A stretch of DNA of 64,000 bases from Chrysogorgia sp. JL179-B06 (GCA_035772405.1 JAYKKM010000428.1:7470001-7534000); one strand, 5' to 3'; positions 20,487 through 33,396 are shown, numbered from the stretch's first letter. Program-made: numbers and translations. The notes: generated by a model not told the origin, from the sequence alone.

Positions 20487-22946
20487 TAGAAGTCGTTGCC
20501 GTTGCAGTGAGCTTAGCCACGAGTTCAGTGTTACTGCGTAATGGGTCATAATGCCAGTGATGCAATATGGATATATTAAAGCTAATATTTGGCATGTACA
20601 CGCTTGGTGGTGAATCAGATGAACTGGAAAAGTTAAAATAAGTGTCAAATCATATACTTTGAGACCCAACCGGGATCAATTGCCAAAAATGCAACTTCAA
20701 GGTCTTCCGCGGCTCGGAATTGAGAAAGTTATACGAATGAAAATATAGGAAAAACGGCCTTAAATCGAAGGCCCTCGGAATCCCTATCAGTTGGATTTTC
20801 CGTTCACCTAATAGTGAATAAACTGAATAGTCGAGCGCTTAAAACATGAGCCTCTGGCTCGGATAAATAGGGCAACCTTATCCTGCGTGATCGACTCAAA
20901 ATAAATCATACTCATACAAAACAATGCCATTCTTCGACGGCGAGAGCGTCCGGCATTGAACTTCGAGGTCAATCTTGTGACGAATCAATAGACTGATCTC
21001 GGAGAAAATCCAAATGGGTCTTTACTCGACCCGTAATTAAAATGGGTGCGCGGTCTGAAGGCTAGATACGATATCTGATGGTGTTTAGCAGCTGCTGAAC
21101 AGGTTTCAGGGTCCAAGGAAAAGTCGGAATGGGCGACAGAAAGTTTGAAAAAGACAATTAACCTTTAACGATTGTTCACTTTATGTGCTATTCAGTATAT
21201 AAGGCGCTTCACGTTCATACTGTACACTATAGATCGACCTAACTCCACCTAACCGGGCCTGGTAGAAGTGGACGTTCAGATCGCTCTGTCATGATCGATC
21301 TGAAAGAAAAAAAATGGTCACCCTAAAATGTCTCCATGTGACTGTTCATATTACTGTTACTCTTTAGTGTTCATCGGTGCTATGATTGGTGTTATCTCAT
21401 GTAAATATCAATAGTACATGCGTTCATACGGGTATTACGACATAGAACTACATGTATAGATATATATATTCATTCAAACTTTCCATGCCCTAAAAATAAT
21501 CTTCTCTTTTTGTGCTTGAGTCGATCTTCAGAGTTCTTTTCGATAATGGCTATACCACGATTTCCACTGCATTCATTTCCCTGCAGCCTATTTATAATAA
21601 CCACCAAACATTTCGAGTGACGTCAACATAATTAGTAACTTGTGCAAATGACCTTGTGCCGACAGGGGAAACAATTTAACGTGGTAGAGACTCTGTTCTC
21701 TTTCTTTGTTTGGAAATATCTAGCTTTTGTGTTACCCAGAGTTTTATTCGTCAGTTGCAACAGCCCTATCGAATTTGATTTCTTTTTGATCATATATTAA
21801 TTTGATTCGTGTTACACTTTTACTAATAGTCCAATTTAGAAGCGGTAGGCAGTCAACATCTCAATTAACACTTATAGATTAAACGTTGGGTGTCTTACGT
21901 ACAGGAACGGGTTTGGAAGTCATATTTTATACATCCAATTTTTTAATAAGACAGCCTAGAGGAAATGGAATATATCTTCTGTCTATAGACTAATAGAGTG
22001 AAAGATATAGGGAATCGTATATGTGGAAAGTGCAAAAGTTCAGTGGTTCACAATTTACTATAGTCTATTTCATACGTACAGTACAGCGATGTCACTCGAT
22101 AATTGTTACAGAAAAGTTTTAAATCTTTGCGAGAATTCTTTTTCAGTTTACCTTAAGACTCATCTACACCGCTACTATACACTTTACTATGTATATATTC
22201 TTATATGATTGCAATCTTGATCGTATATAGTGTAATTTACTGACATGCGCTGGTGTTTTCTATAGCCATGACTGTTATTTAAATGTCATTGAAATTTGAA
22301 ACCATGAAAATATGTTTGACTGTGGCTTTTAAACGATCTATTAATGTTACTTTGTATGTGTAAATTTCGGTTGTTTTTCGGTTGTTTGGCGGCGGGGTTA
22401 TATTCGGGACGCGCGCCGGCCGGAATAAATTAGCCACTACTAGAAGGCACGAGTAGACACACAAGCACAAATGAAACACAACCGTTTGAACGATACCCGC
22501 AGTAATACGTACACCTTCATGAATAACTTTAACGCATCTTCTCGTAACAAATCCTTCTGTCTGCCGGTTTACAATGGAAATGAAAAATATATAATTAAGA
22601 GCGGAGCAATATCGGCCTAAACAGGAAGTGGTCATCGAAAACGTATCAGACGAAGAGAAATACAAACCAGAAAACTGAGATATCATTTTTTGAGTTTTAC
22701 ATTTTCTTATTTTCCTAACTTTTTCTCACTTGCTAATCTACAAGTGTAGATATTATTAGTGTAGTATATATAGTGAAACTAAACCTTACTGGCATGAATA
22801 TTTGGATTTAGTGTTTTTGATTTTGTGTTTTTGGCTTCTGGCATGCTATGCTTAAAACTGGAGGACTTCTTAAAACCCCATGGACCACTGCGCACTACAA
22901 AAAAATCCAACTCATCTTCGGGTTTGCTATTTGAGACTCCCATGGT

Positions 22947-23192
22947 GTGTACGGTGACTTTCCAAGCGAGTTACTTTATAAGATCAGCTCGTGTTCGGGA
23001 ATGAACTGCAGACATCATCCATTCGGTTATCAGAAACTCTATATCAGTTTAAGCGTAAATTATTTATGTATTATCAATGACTGCCTAAGATTGTCTTTTA
23101 ACATCGACGATCCGAGAACTTGGAAAACTATGTGTCCAAAATGCCAGAAGTGTGTGTTGTTAAATTCTGTCAAACTTACTCAATGTTGTTAA
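22947..23192 (+). CDS. Unrecognised Cys-rich ORF beyond the right arm
   Basis: The open frame encodes 81 residues. It includes GDFPSELLYKI, MNCRHHPFGYQ and CPKCQKC. The Cys and His spacing suggests a metal-binding fragment. The reading begins at a GTG and has no obvious promoter, so it is more likely an exon remnant or transposon fragment than a whole gene. I cannot name the family. Confidence 0.25.
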   Translation: MYGDFPSELLYKISSCSGMNCRHHPFGYQKLYISLSVNYLCIINDCLRLSFNIDDPRTWKTMCPKCQKCVLLNSVKLTQCC

Positions 23193-23609
23193 CCATTTGT
23201 TGTATAGCTTTTGGTTGTTTTTTTAATATTTTTGGGCGACTGTTATTGGGGTTTTTCCCTGTTGTTGGTTCCTGGTATTATTTTTTTATTATATTTTTGC
23301 CAAATTGATATAAATAAAAAATATTAAATTAAATTAAAAAAATAAAGTATATGTTATCCGGATGGGGTTGTATGCAATCAACATTATCTTAAGACCTGGT
23401 CCAAATCACCAGCATATATTACAAAAGGTGGATTTGCAGCAAATCTCAAAACCGCATAAGTTACGGAATTTGAATTGAATAAAACATCTCCCGAGTGCCC
23501 ACTCAGCCTCATCATACTGATATTAGTTAATTACTATGCTATCTCACCAGTTTTTAAAAAAATATATAAACCGAAGCATATTACAAAATGACGCTTGCTG
23601 CATGGTCTA
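23193..23609. repeat. 3' part of the big repeat shared with the third copy
   Basis: AT-rich sequence ending AAACCGAAGCATATTACAAA near 23587. Segments from about 23340 onward are directly repeated at about 32010-32350. Confidence 0.65.
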
Positions 23610-23612
23610 TTT

Positions 23613-23720
23613 AACAATTAGTCACCGAAGTCGAGGTGATTATCGGTGAATATTTACCGAGCCGCGAAGCGGCGAGGTAAATATCACCGATAATCACCGA
23701 GACTGAGGTGACTAATTGTT
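23613..23720. repeat. 108-bp hairpin (GGTGATTATCGGTGAATATT arms)
   Basis: The arms start AACAATTAGTCACCGA and end TGAGGTGACTAATTGTT. The centre is GCCGCGAAGCGGC. Only a few mismatches are visible. Confidence 0.85.
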
Positions 23721-24816
23721 TTAGTAGAAATTCACAGCTGGTGACTATCAGAGAGAAACAACTGAAAGAAAGCAAGGGGAAATGTTTTAATTATTTTATT
23801 TGTTATTTCCGGAAGTCGTGCATCGTGAGATCACATGATTTTACGTAATAATCAACATTCAACAGAATATTAAAACGAACAACATACGAACGTGCTACAC
23901 TCTTGCAAGTGGAGGCCAAAATGTGCTTAAAAAAGCGATTTTGCTGTCAGATCAAGCAGAACTACAGAGTGTAAGACTGAGTTAAAGATTGAGTTAACAT
24001 AAACGAGCAACTTTTGAAAGATCCAGACGGAACTTGTTTTTGCTTGGTTAGTACAAAACCGGCTTCACTTTTGTCCAGCTCAAAGTTCCCTTGTCAATCA
24101 GCATTTTTTACCAGGTGAAGCAATGACTTTTTCAGCAGATTTGGTTTGTTTTTTCTTGGCCGATTTCCAACGTAGATGGAAATACAGTACCTTGCTGTTT
24201 CGAGTAAAACTCGGGGATAATTCTGTGTGTCAGCATTCTGTCTCGTACAATTTTTGGATATAGTTTCACGGCTGTCAATGTTTTTTCTGAACCGTATTAT
24301 CGCTATTTTTCCTTCACTGACGGAGCTGCTTGAGGTAGGAACTAAAACTTAGTGTTTTATTGGCCTCATTGAATAAGTAATACTGTCACAGATTGAAATT
24401 TGTTGTTGTACGGAGGATGACGGTCAAGCTAGACTGCAGCTCGGACTGACAACAACTGACTTGTTTTTTGTTAAAACTGCCGTCTTTTTTCGGGCAGAAA
24501 CGTAAAATATTGAAAAGCATTTGTTTATATCTTCGACAACCATGCTAATAAGCTTTCAAATATTGTCTTACATGTTTGTTGTTCAAAGTATTCTGTTAAA
24601 TAAAGTTTTTTTCACAAAATTACTTGTTGTTTTGATCGTATCCCCGATTGCCGTCGACACCACCATCAAGAGTTTATAGCTATGAAATTAGGAAAATTCT
24701 TATATCTTACCTCGAAAACGTTTAACTCTATATTTAGTTGTTTCTTTAGTTTTATTCGCTTTTTCGTACGTAATATCGATAAATCAAGAAGCCGCCATTT
24801 TTAAATCGCTGAAAAT

Positions 24817-24848
24817 GTTATAGTCACCTCGCGCGAGGTGACTATAAC
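24817..24848. repeat. 32-bp perfect palindrome
   Basis: GTTATAGTCACCTCGC is followed directly by its reverse complement. GTCACC and GGTGAC also occur in the hairpin at 23613-23720 and the right end of the insertion, so it is part of the same element. Confidence 0.9.
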
Positions 24849-24934
24849 AAAATAGGTCGTCCATCTCGACCAATCACGGCACGAGAAACTCTATAGTCAC
24901 CTGTCAATTTCTACTAAAGCTGTATATAGGTCTA

Positions 24935-25790
24935 TAGCTGCTAATGAATACCATAATTAGTTAATTTATGTAGGAGAATTATGTGATTAACTAGATCGAA
25001 AGCTTTAGAGAAATCAATTAAGAGCATCCCATTCATTTCGCCTTGTTCAATGCTCGTTAAAAGAGATTCAAAAATAGTAGTTAAAGATGTTTCGCAAGAA
25101 TGATAAGCCCTAAAGCCATGTTGGTAACCAGTGAGAATATTATTAATTGTAAGATAAAACGTATATGAAACAGATACATGTCGCTCAAGGATTTTTGAAA
25201 CAATAGCTAAAATAGAAATAGGACATTAATTGCCTCTTTCCAGCTGGTTATCCGCTTTATACATGACTGGTATAAGTTTAGCTTTTTTCCACACATCGGG
25301 AAAAATTGCAGTTTTATTACTTAAATTACATAAAAGCAGTAAAACAGGGGCAATGGATGTTTTAAAAACTTTTATAAAGTATGCAGCAATACCATCAAGA
25401 CCAGTTGATTTGGTTAATATATCGAGTTTATTGAGGTGGTCATGAACATTGTCAAGAGTCATAGGAGGAATTGAAAATTTAGTCTCAACAGCTTTACCCT
25501 GTATATCTTGATAATTTAGATTTGATGGTGCTGATGATGAGGAAAGATTTACTGCTATCGAAGCGAAATATGAGTTGAAAAGGTTCGCAATTTCTTTAGG
25601 ATCTTCTATAGTTTTATCACATTAGACGGCATAAGATTTTTAAAGATACTCCACAATTGACGTGGATTAGTGATATTATCAGTTAAACGTTTCTTATAGT
25701 AGGCATTCTTATAATTTTTAATGAAGTAGACTGTCCTATTTCACCATTTTCTAAATTGAAGCCATTTTTCATGGTTATTTGTCCGTCCAG
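24935..25790 (-). pseudogene. LINE reverse transcriptase fragment (L2/CR1-like)
   Basis: Read on the minus strand, RT segments occur in order: an upstream NPRQLWSIFKNLMP, then STGLDGIAAYFIKVF (about 25400), W.KAKLIPV.K (about 25280), ISILAIVSKILERHV (about 25210) and GYQHGFRAYHSCETSL (about 25110). The last is MLLIDFSKAFDLVNH (about 25010). These are RT blocks of non-LTR elements. Several frameshifts and a stop break it, and the YADD region is missing, so it is truncated. Confidence 0.8.
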
Positions 25791-25831
25791 CGTCTTTTAG
25801 AAATTTATCTCTTAATTGACGTGCATCTCGA

Positions 25832-26818
25832 AAATATTGAAAATTGAGCGAGTTATCGTGTTAAAACGATTTACGGTTATTATCCGTGGCGGGAAAGTCA
25901 ACTGTTATCAAATTACGAAAGAAATTGGAAAAATAAACACAACTTCAACTCGTCTCTCTAGCTCTATGTCTGACAGCAAACGGAATAAAAATCCATTCTG
26001 TCGTAGTCGTAAAAAACGGGCCAAACACAAGAAAGCTGACAAAGACGTCTTTTTGGATGAAAAAAAGAACATTTATCTGCCAGCGACAAGGGTTCATACT
26101 TTGAACAAGAAACACAATGGCCAGACGTGATTGCGAACAGCGATAAACGTTCCGAAAGGTCTTCTAGAAGCGAGCAGAAACTGAAGACAAGTATGGAAAG
26201 TTTCCAGAAGCGAAAAGCGGCATTACTGGTCAGAATCACAATCTGAATCAGATGATTTTGATTCGGATTTTAACTCAAGTGAAAATGAGGATGACAGTTC
26301 TGCTTGTTACCAACCACCCGTTGGCAATTATATTGTTAGTCCAGAATGTTTGGAATTAATGCTAGAAAACTCTGCAGTGTGTAAGAAGTGCCAACTTCCA
26401 ATAAAAATACTTGAGAAAATGAATTCGAGACAAGGTTCAGGAGCGAAATGGATTTTCTCTTGCTCAAGTAAGCCATGTATTTCGCACCAAACATGTTTTC
26501 CTGAACCGATTTCGAAAAGAACAGGCCGGAAATATGACGTGAATTTCGGTGAATACATCCTCTGTTGTTGCTTTCAGAGCAATAGGAAAAGGCAAAGCCG
26601 CAGCAGAAAAATGTCTTAGCATGATGGATATTTCTTCTCCCGTTTACACTTGGAGTAAACATACCAAAAACATAGAAATGGAATCTATTGCTGTGGTGCT
26701 GGGGCCATCAGGTGTAGAATCTGACTCACTGGCATTGCGCTTTTTATCTTCGCGCCCTTTCTTTTTGCAAGCATCTTGGAACTTTGTAGACAAGGGTTAT
26801 TTCAGTGTACTAGTATAG
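25832..26818 (+). pseudogene. Fragment of a protein with a Mutator-like transposase domain
   Basis: The leader includes MSDSKRNKNPFCRSRKKRAK (25967) and an acidic segment (EDDSSACYQPPVGNYIV). A Cys-rich segment CKKC...CSSKPC lies at about 26390-26490. NTSSVVAFRAIGKGKAAAEK follows in another frame (about 26552). This order (Cys pairs, then a VN.R...A.R.IG.G segment) resembles the N-terminal part of the Mutator-like transposase domain common in invertebrate genomes. The frame breaks at about 26130, 26200 and 26545. No DDE catalytic core is visible. Confidence 0.45.
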
Positions 26819-27538
26819 TCTTTGTTTTGCAATTTCAACTCACCCAAAACAAACAATTAATATCGCTGTTGTTCTTATTGGTGGAAAGTAATTCAATTAT
26901 TAGAGGGGGCGGAGAATTTGCAATAGCTGTTAAAACACTAAAAGGTGTAACCTGATCGCGCGTTTTAACCGATTCCCACCAAACTTGTACAGGATGTCAG
27001 CGAACAGCTGGGCTACAAAAGTTTCTCGGCGTTTTTTTTTAATGTAAAAAGTAACTGAGTTACTCGCCTTTATTCATCAATTGCTTCTTCCACAACATAG
27101 GACGAGGAATAAAATATCCTAGCTGCTAAACCCCTCCAGTGATAAAAACACCCCGACACCCTTTTTTAGAACGAACATCGAGAAGTGTAAATACAGTATG
27201 GTAAATCGAGAGCTTTTTGGTAAAACCAAAGACCAGGTTAAACCGCGGCGCGAAGGTCATATGATTTTAAATTGATGAATATATCTTGAAAAATATTGTA
27301 TTTTTTATTTTTTTCACAATTTGAGAGTGTTCTCCTCGTACTTAACTATATTTGGTGCAAATTTGAGACAAATCGGAGACAAATTGCGCGGGCGGTAACA
27401 AGTTTCGTGAATGGGCTTGCTAGGGTGTTCTGTAACTTTAAGGTTACCGAAACTAGATGATAATTTTTTTGAAAATGGTGTTTTGATAGGTTTGTAAAGA
27501 TTATTATTAGATCTATCAGCTGCAAACATTTGAATAGA
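26819..27538. other. Spacer between two related fragments, nothing recognised
   Basis: AT-rich DNA with a few short open frames and no recognisable domain. Confidence 0.45.
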
Positions 27539-27880
27539 AAATATTGAAAATTGAGCGAGTTATCGTGTTAAAACGGTTTACGGTTATTATCCGTGGCGGG
27601 AAAGTCAACTTTAATTAACAGGATGAATGACAGCAAATTTGTATCAAATTACATCGAAATAAACTGGAATAACAAACACAACTTCAATGAACTCGTCTCT
27701 CTAGCTCTATGTCTGACAGTAAACGGAATAAAAATCCATTGTGTGGTAAGACGTCTTCTGGATTAGAAAAAGGAACATTTATCTGCCAGCGACAAGGGTT
27801 CGTACTTTGACCAAGAGACACAATGGCCAGACATGATTGCGAACAGAGATAAACGTTCCGAATGGTCTGATGGATTGGTC
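27539..27880 (+). repeat. Direct repeat of the 5' part of the Mutator-like fragment
   Basis: GAAAATATTGAAAATTGAGC at 27538 repeats 25832, and the similarity runs to about 27870 with several indels. It carries the same MSDSKRNKNP-like start. Confidence 0.75.
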
Positions 27881-27929
27881 TTTGATTGGCAATGATATCT
27901 CGTAGTGCATTTTATCCTCGATGTTTAAT

Positions 27930-28440
27930 CGTCCTTTCCGCGTTTTCTAGGAACTTACGGTCTTCTTCTGAGGGTTCTCTTGAATCGGAATACGCGTCTT
28001 TAAGATCTGCGCAGGCTTGATATACGGTGTCTAGATGGGCCTTTGACAAAAGCGCGCTTGAACAGCAATGGCTCTTTCTTCCATCGACTGGGCCATTGAT
28101 TGCCCATCCTAATTCCACCCACCCTTGTAGCGTATAGGGTCCGCCATCTGTACGGATGGTTTCCTTGGGTTGCAAAGCTTCAGGAACATCGACGCCGATT
28201 AGAAGGTCTACTCCTGATTCTAATTTTTCTAGATGTAGACAATCTTGAAACTGTGGCCATGCAGCGGTCGACGTCTTCTTTGGACGGGTTCTCTTCTTTA
28301 GAAACTGGTATGTTTGGCATTGACAATACAGCGGGTAGATGTATAATTCTATCGTCATCGAGGTCTGATTCTCTAAGATTGTCGACGATTACGGTGTCGA
28401 TCTCATTGGTGCTTCTCAATACGCAAATTACACACAATAA
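27930..28440 (-). pseudogene. BEL/Pao protease-region fragment, second family
   Basis: The minus strand encodes GVDLLIGVDVPEALQPKE, GPYTLQGWVELGWAINGP and, upstream in another frame, ENPSKEDVDR. This matches the region after the aspartic protease in Pao elements (LLIG.D.P.A..P...G.GP.A..T.LGW.I.GP). It is a different family from the element at 3282-9188. It has one frameshift and lacks RT and LTRs. Confidence 0.75.
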
Positions 28441-28597
28441 ACTGTATACGTTATCTCGATCAATATTTAACCAATTTCAATTCTGAAACTGCTCAAATAT
28501 GGTCAGACTCAAACGGATCATCCAAAACGACCTTTTACTTCCTTATAAGGATCGAGTTGGTCCTACCACGTGTGGCTTGCGAAAAATGCAGCTTCAA

Positions 28598-28675
28598 GGC
28601 CTTCTTGCTTGGAATTACTAACCAGCGCGACCCTGGATCTCTGCGCTCTAACTGACTGAGCAATTAGAATTGAAG
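28598..28675 (-). repeat. Degenerate tRNA-like segment (third copy)
   Basis: Inverted reading has TAGCTCAGTCAGTTAGAGCG like the other two copies. Box B is degenerate. Confidence 0.5.
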
Positions 28676-29929
28676 TCGTTGCCGTTGCAGTGAGCTTATA
28701 GCCACGAGTTCAGTAGCTAATATTTATATTTTACTTATAGCTAATATTTGGCATGTACACGCTTGGTAGTGAATCAGATGAACTAGAAAAGTTAAATAAG
28801 TGTCGAATCATATACTTTGAACCAACCGGGATCAATTGCCAAAAATGCAACTTCAAGGTCTTCTGCGGCTCGGAATTGAGAAAGTTATAGCTACGAATGA
28901 AAATATAGGGAAAACGAGGAGCAACCTATACGACAACAGCGAATCGGAGCGGCGCTTTGATCTTAAATCTATCACAAAACAATGCCATTCTTCGACGGCG
29001 AGAGCGTCCAGCATTGAACTTCAAGGTCGATCATGTGACGAATCAATGGACTGATCTTGGAGCAAATCCAAATGGGTCTTAACTCGACGCAATTAAAATA
29101 GGTGCACGGTGTGAACATAGGCTAGATACGATATCTGATGGTGTTTAGCAGCTGCTGAACAGGTTTCAGGGTCAAATTAAGGTATGTCGGAATGGGTGAC
29201 AGAAAGTTTGAAAAAGACAATTAACCTTTAACGATTGTTCACTTTATGTGCTATTCAGTATATAAGGCGCTTCGCTGTACACTACAGATCGACCTAACTT
29301 CACCTAACCGGGCCTGATTAGAAGTGGACTTGTTCAGATCGCTCTGTCATGATCGATCTCAATCGCAAAAATATGTCTCCATGTGACTGTTCATATGACT
29401 GTTCATATTACTATTACCCTTTAGTGTTCATCGGTGCTATGTCTATGATTGGTGTAATCTCATGTTCATATATCAATAGTACATGCGTTCATACGAGTAT
29501 TACGACATAGAACTATAGATATTCAAACTTTCCATACCTTAAAAATAATCTTCTCTTTTTGTGCTTGAGTCGATCTTCAGAGTTCTTTCAGATAATGGCT
29601 ATACCACGATTTCCCCTGCATTCATTTCCCTGCAGCCTATTTATAACCACCAAACATTTCGAGTGCATGACGTCAACATAATTAGTTACTTGTGCAAATG
29701 AGCTTGTGCCGACAGGGGAAACAATTTAACGTGGTAGAGACTCTTTTCTCTTTCTTTGTTTAGAAATCTCTAGCTTTTGTGTTACCCAGAGTTTTGTTCG
29801 TCAGCTGCAACAGCCCTATCGAATTTGATTGCTTTTTGATCATATATTAATTTGATTCGTGTTACACTTTTACTAATAGTCCAATTTAGAAGCGGTAGGC
29901 AGTCAACATCTCAATTAACACCTATAGAC

Positions 29930-31490
29930 TAGGAGTTGTTATCAGAAGTGAAATGCTGCCTCTTATTAACTATGCTCTGGAGTAGTACGAGGTTGGAGCA
30001 GTGTCCAGGATCAGGCATGCCAGCAGAATGATGCTAGAAATTTCTATAGTATATAGAGGTTCAAATAAATAGACTGTATAATCTGCACTATACATATCAA
30101 GGCGATCATTATTATAGTTTTGTAATATTAAAATAACATACGGTAATCATATGGCGCGTTTATAATGTCAAAATTCAATGTTTGAACGCCATACATCTAA
30201 TTCGAACAACATTTACTCGAAAGAGCAAGCCTCGCGAAGTTATAAATTTTCCATGATCAAGCGACACTTTTGCCAAATCGAATTTCACGTTTGCAATATT
30301 TGCTGGCGGTCGTGCGGTCATATTTCAAATCGAAAAAATGAACGGGAAAATAGGCGTTAGCTTGTGTATGTAAAAGTACGCAGCACAACGTATGAATAGA
30401 CTGCAATTTGAAAAACAACGAATGTAGCTATGTTTATATTGAAGTAAAAGCTAATATATTGTAGCAATGATAGTATTAAATTTGGATATCTAAATGTAAA
30501 CAATGTCCAACTGCGAACTATGTTGAACCGTGTAGCTTTGTTTTTTTCAATAGAAACTAATGTCACATAACTTTTGAAATGCAGCAGCTACAGGCATGTA
30601 AAAGTACTTTTAAAATTTAAATTTCTGATGTAATGTTAAACGAATGTTTTCGAAGCGCTCCGTGGAAACCCCGCGCTTTAATGACGAATATGACATATCA
30701 CGAATATCAAGGCATGTTCGATGTTGCGCTTTTTTAAAAAAACTAAGTAAGGTAGCACAATAAACTTTACGTATATTGTAGACAGATAAATTATCTTTGT
30801 TTTAAGGTATAAGAGAGCTTGTAGGGTTGATTATTTGTCAAGAAAACGTTCGACGTATTTGGGTTAAATTACGATGCTGTTTTTGAAGATGGCGGCCAAA
30901 TTATATTTTTGCCGCATATATATACTCCTCTTCGAACGTTTGGTTGAGAAAAAGGTCTAACGCACGAGTTGTTTGACTTGTCTAATGTGTTCTAACCAAC
31001 GGCAACAAACAACAGTTGTCAGTTTGTAAGTTGCATGTCAGTTCAACGACACGTCGACAGAAATCCCTCACGAGGAACATGTTGTCTCCTTGAACTATTA
31101 GACATTGTCGATGGTGGTCGAGTTCCACTCGATAACTGGAATAGTTTGTGCTGTTAACAGCGCGCTGATGGATAATCGGGATTCTTGTCCACAGGCTCTC
31201 AAATACTCTCGAATTTCGGCAGTTCATAAGCATTAGCAAGTGAAAACAGACAAAACAGCGGAGTCGATTTTAGTGTCAACTATTCGATTCCCGCCAAAGG
31301 CAGGGAAAAGACAGAAGTAACCATGCGTTCAATCCATGTTCAATCTTCAGAAAAATAACATGGCTTGCCGGCCACATTGGTCGCGTTCGTAAGATCCGAA
31401 CATAGGACTATATATGTTTTCAATTCGGGATACTTACTGAAACGTCAACCAAATAGTTTACATGCACTCTATATCACTAAATAAATAAAT
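29930..31490. other. Block private to the third copy, nothing recognised
   Basis: No equivalent was noticed in the other arms. Short open frames on both strands lack known motifs. This could be an insertion or a segment deleted from the other copies. Confidence 0.4.
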
Positions 31491-32350
31491 ATCCGTAGTT
31501 ATTATCAATCCTTGTTTACGCAGTAAATCTCAAGAAAGAACATTAAGTTTCTCAATAGATTCAGGATGTCCCCTGCTCTTATGTCTCACTGTTTGTGTAA
31601 GCACAGGGTGTAAGAAAGCCTATAAACAGGAAACGGTATAACTCGTTGGCGGAGGGGTTATATTCGGGACGCGCGCCGGCCGCAATGCAATAAGCCACTA
31701 GAATGCAGTAGACACACAAGCACAAATGAAACACAACCGTTTGAACGATACCCGCAGTAATACGTACACCTTCGTGGATAACTATAACGTATCTTCTCGT
31801 AACAAATCCTTATGTCTGTCGGTTTACAATGGAAATGAAAAAAATATAAAGAGCGGAGCAATGAAGTGGTCATCGAAAACGTATCAGACGACGAGAAATA
31901 CAAACCCAGAAAACTGAGATATCATGTTTTGTTTTACATTTTTTTATTTTCCTAACTTATTCTCACTTGCAAAATAAAATAAATAAATAAATAAATAAAA
32001 TAAAATAAATAAAGTATATATTATATGAAAGATCCGTCTCCGGATGGGGTTGTAACTTGTATGCAATCAACATTATCTTAAGACTATTACAAAAGGTAGA
32101 TTTGCACATGCACAATAGTTTATGCAATCATTATATATTATATCCCCTCAGCAAATCTCAAAACCGCATAAGTTAATGAATTTGAATTGAATGAAACATC
32201 TCTCGAGTGCCCACTCAGACTCACCATACTGATATTAGTTAATTACTATATTGTCTCACCTGTTTTGAAAAAAATATATAAACCGAAGCATATTACAAAA
32301 TGACAGCTATAGCAAACCTTATTCCTAGCTAATAGACGCTTGCTTGCATG

Positions 32351-33396
32351 GTCTATAGCTGTATATAGTCACTATACGAATTAGGAGATCACATTACAAA
32401 CATACATACAAGTGCGACTGCCGGTTTATTTCGTATAAATCAAAACGTGGACGTTGCAGCTCCTCGCAATATTCTCTATTTTAGTGTGAACAAAATTGTC
32501 CCTTCGTTCGAGATGTAGCGCGTTTCAGTGTCTTATGACGTACTCATAAAGTGCGGAAATAAAGTGTCAGTTTACCAAATATATACCGTGTTAGAAAATG
32601 AGCCTTGGTAGGCTGTCTTACATTTACGGGGGTGGAACAAAATTACATTTGTATTTGCAGACGATCAAATACTGAAACTGTTTTGCCTAGTCGAATTGAA
32701 AAACTAGACAACAAATAACTTTAGTATTAAATACTATTAAACAGCAAGAATGAAAAATACATGGATCAACGTGATGCTTTTTATAAAGATTGAATGGTAT
32801 GTAAAATGAGATGTGCATGCGGTTTAAATAGTTATCGATATAAACGTTTACAAATAAAATATTATAGTTTCTTCAACCCTTAATTATAGACTCTTAAGGT
32901 CCGTTTCAAAATCGAATTTATATCATGCTGAGCTGAATAAATTAGGAAAATCTTTTGTTCAATTTTTATTTGATTTGTTCAAATCTTTTGTTTTGATTTC
33001 CTTTTTCTCTGCATGGCCGTGGATATTTCTGAATGCTTTTACGCCTATACATTCTTCTTGAACGTGGGATGTTATTGTGATATAGCAGATCCTACTATTG
33101 TTTTACATAATTGACAATACTAAATAATTATATTTGAGAAAGTACATTGAAAGTGCCTATAGTCATGTTTGAGATTTTTTATGCCTCTTTGAACTGCATA
33201 AGGAACTGGCATTTTAGATTTTAAAACAATTTTCTCACTGTTCTTCTTCCGCTCTGAAATGCCCATACATAGGTTATCAGCGTCTACCAAAATATCAATT
33301 TCTAACATCTCCTTTTTACACATAACCACAATTCCTTCAAATATACATAGTACTCGCGCGCCCTTTACTGTCTCCAAATTCTCATTCCTGACCTGC
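32351..33396. other. Intergenic DNA, nothing recognised
   Basis: AT-rich sequence with short open frames without domains. Confidence 0.45.

Larger units (their letters stand above)
19239..22890. repeat. Right arm of the giant inverted repeat
   Basis: This arm is the inverted counterpart of 12845-19020 without the 14048-16286 insertion. It is also the direct counterpart of the third copy at 28570-32350. The spacer between the arms (about 19021-19238) contains the last exon of the P2X7-like gene. Confidence 0.8.
23610..24919. mobile_element. 1.3-kb insertion in the big repeat
   Basis: The third copy of the repeat (near 32345-32370) reads continuously across this point, so the block was inserted. 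The right end reads, in reverse complement, TTTAGTAGAAATTGACAGG. A similar string, TTTAGTAGAAATTCACAG, occurs at about 23720 just inside the left hairpin. No transposase was recognised. Confidence 0.6.
28570..32350. repeat. Third copy of the giant repeat (direct to the right arm)
   Basis: It runs from CTTGCGAAAAATGCAGCTTC to AAACCGAAGCATATTACAAA, parallel to 20395-23600. A block at about 29930-31490 has no equivalent in the right arm. The piece 31490-31920 matches both 13190-13490 (inverted) and 22380-22680. The P2X7-like gene is absent here. Confidence 0.8.
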
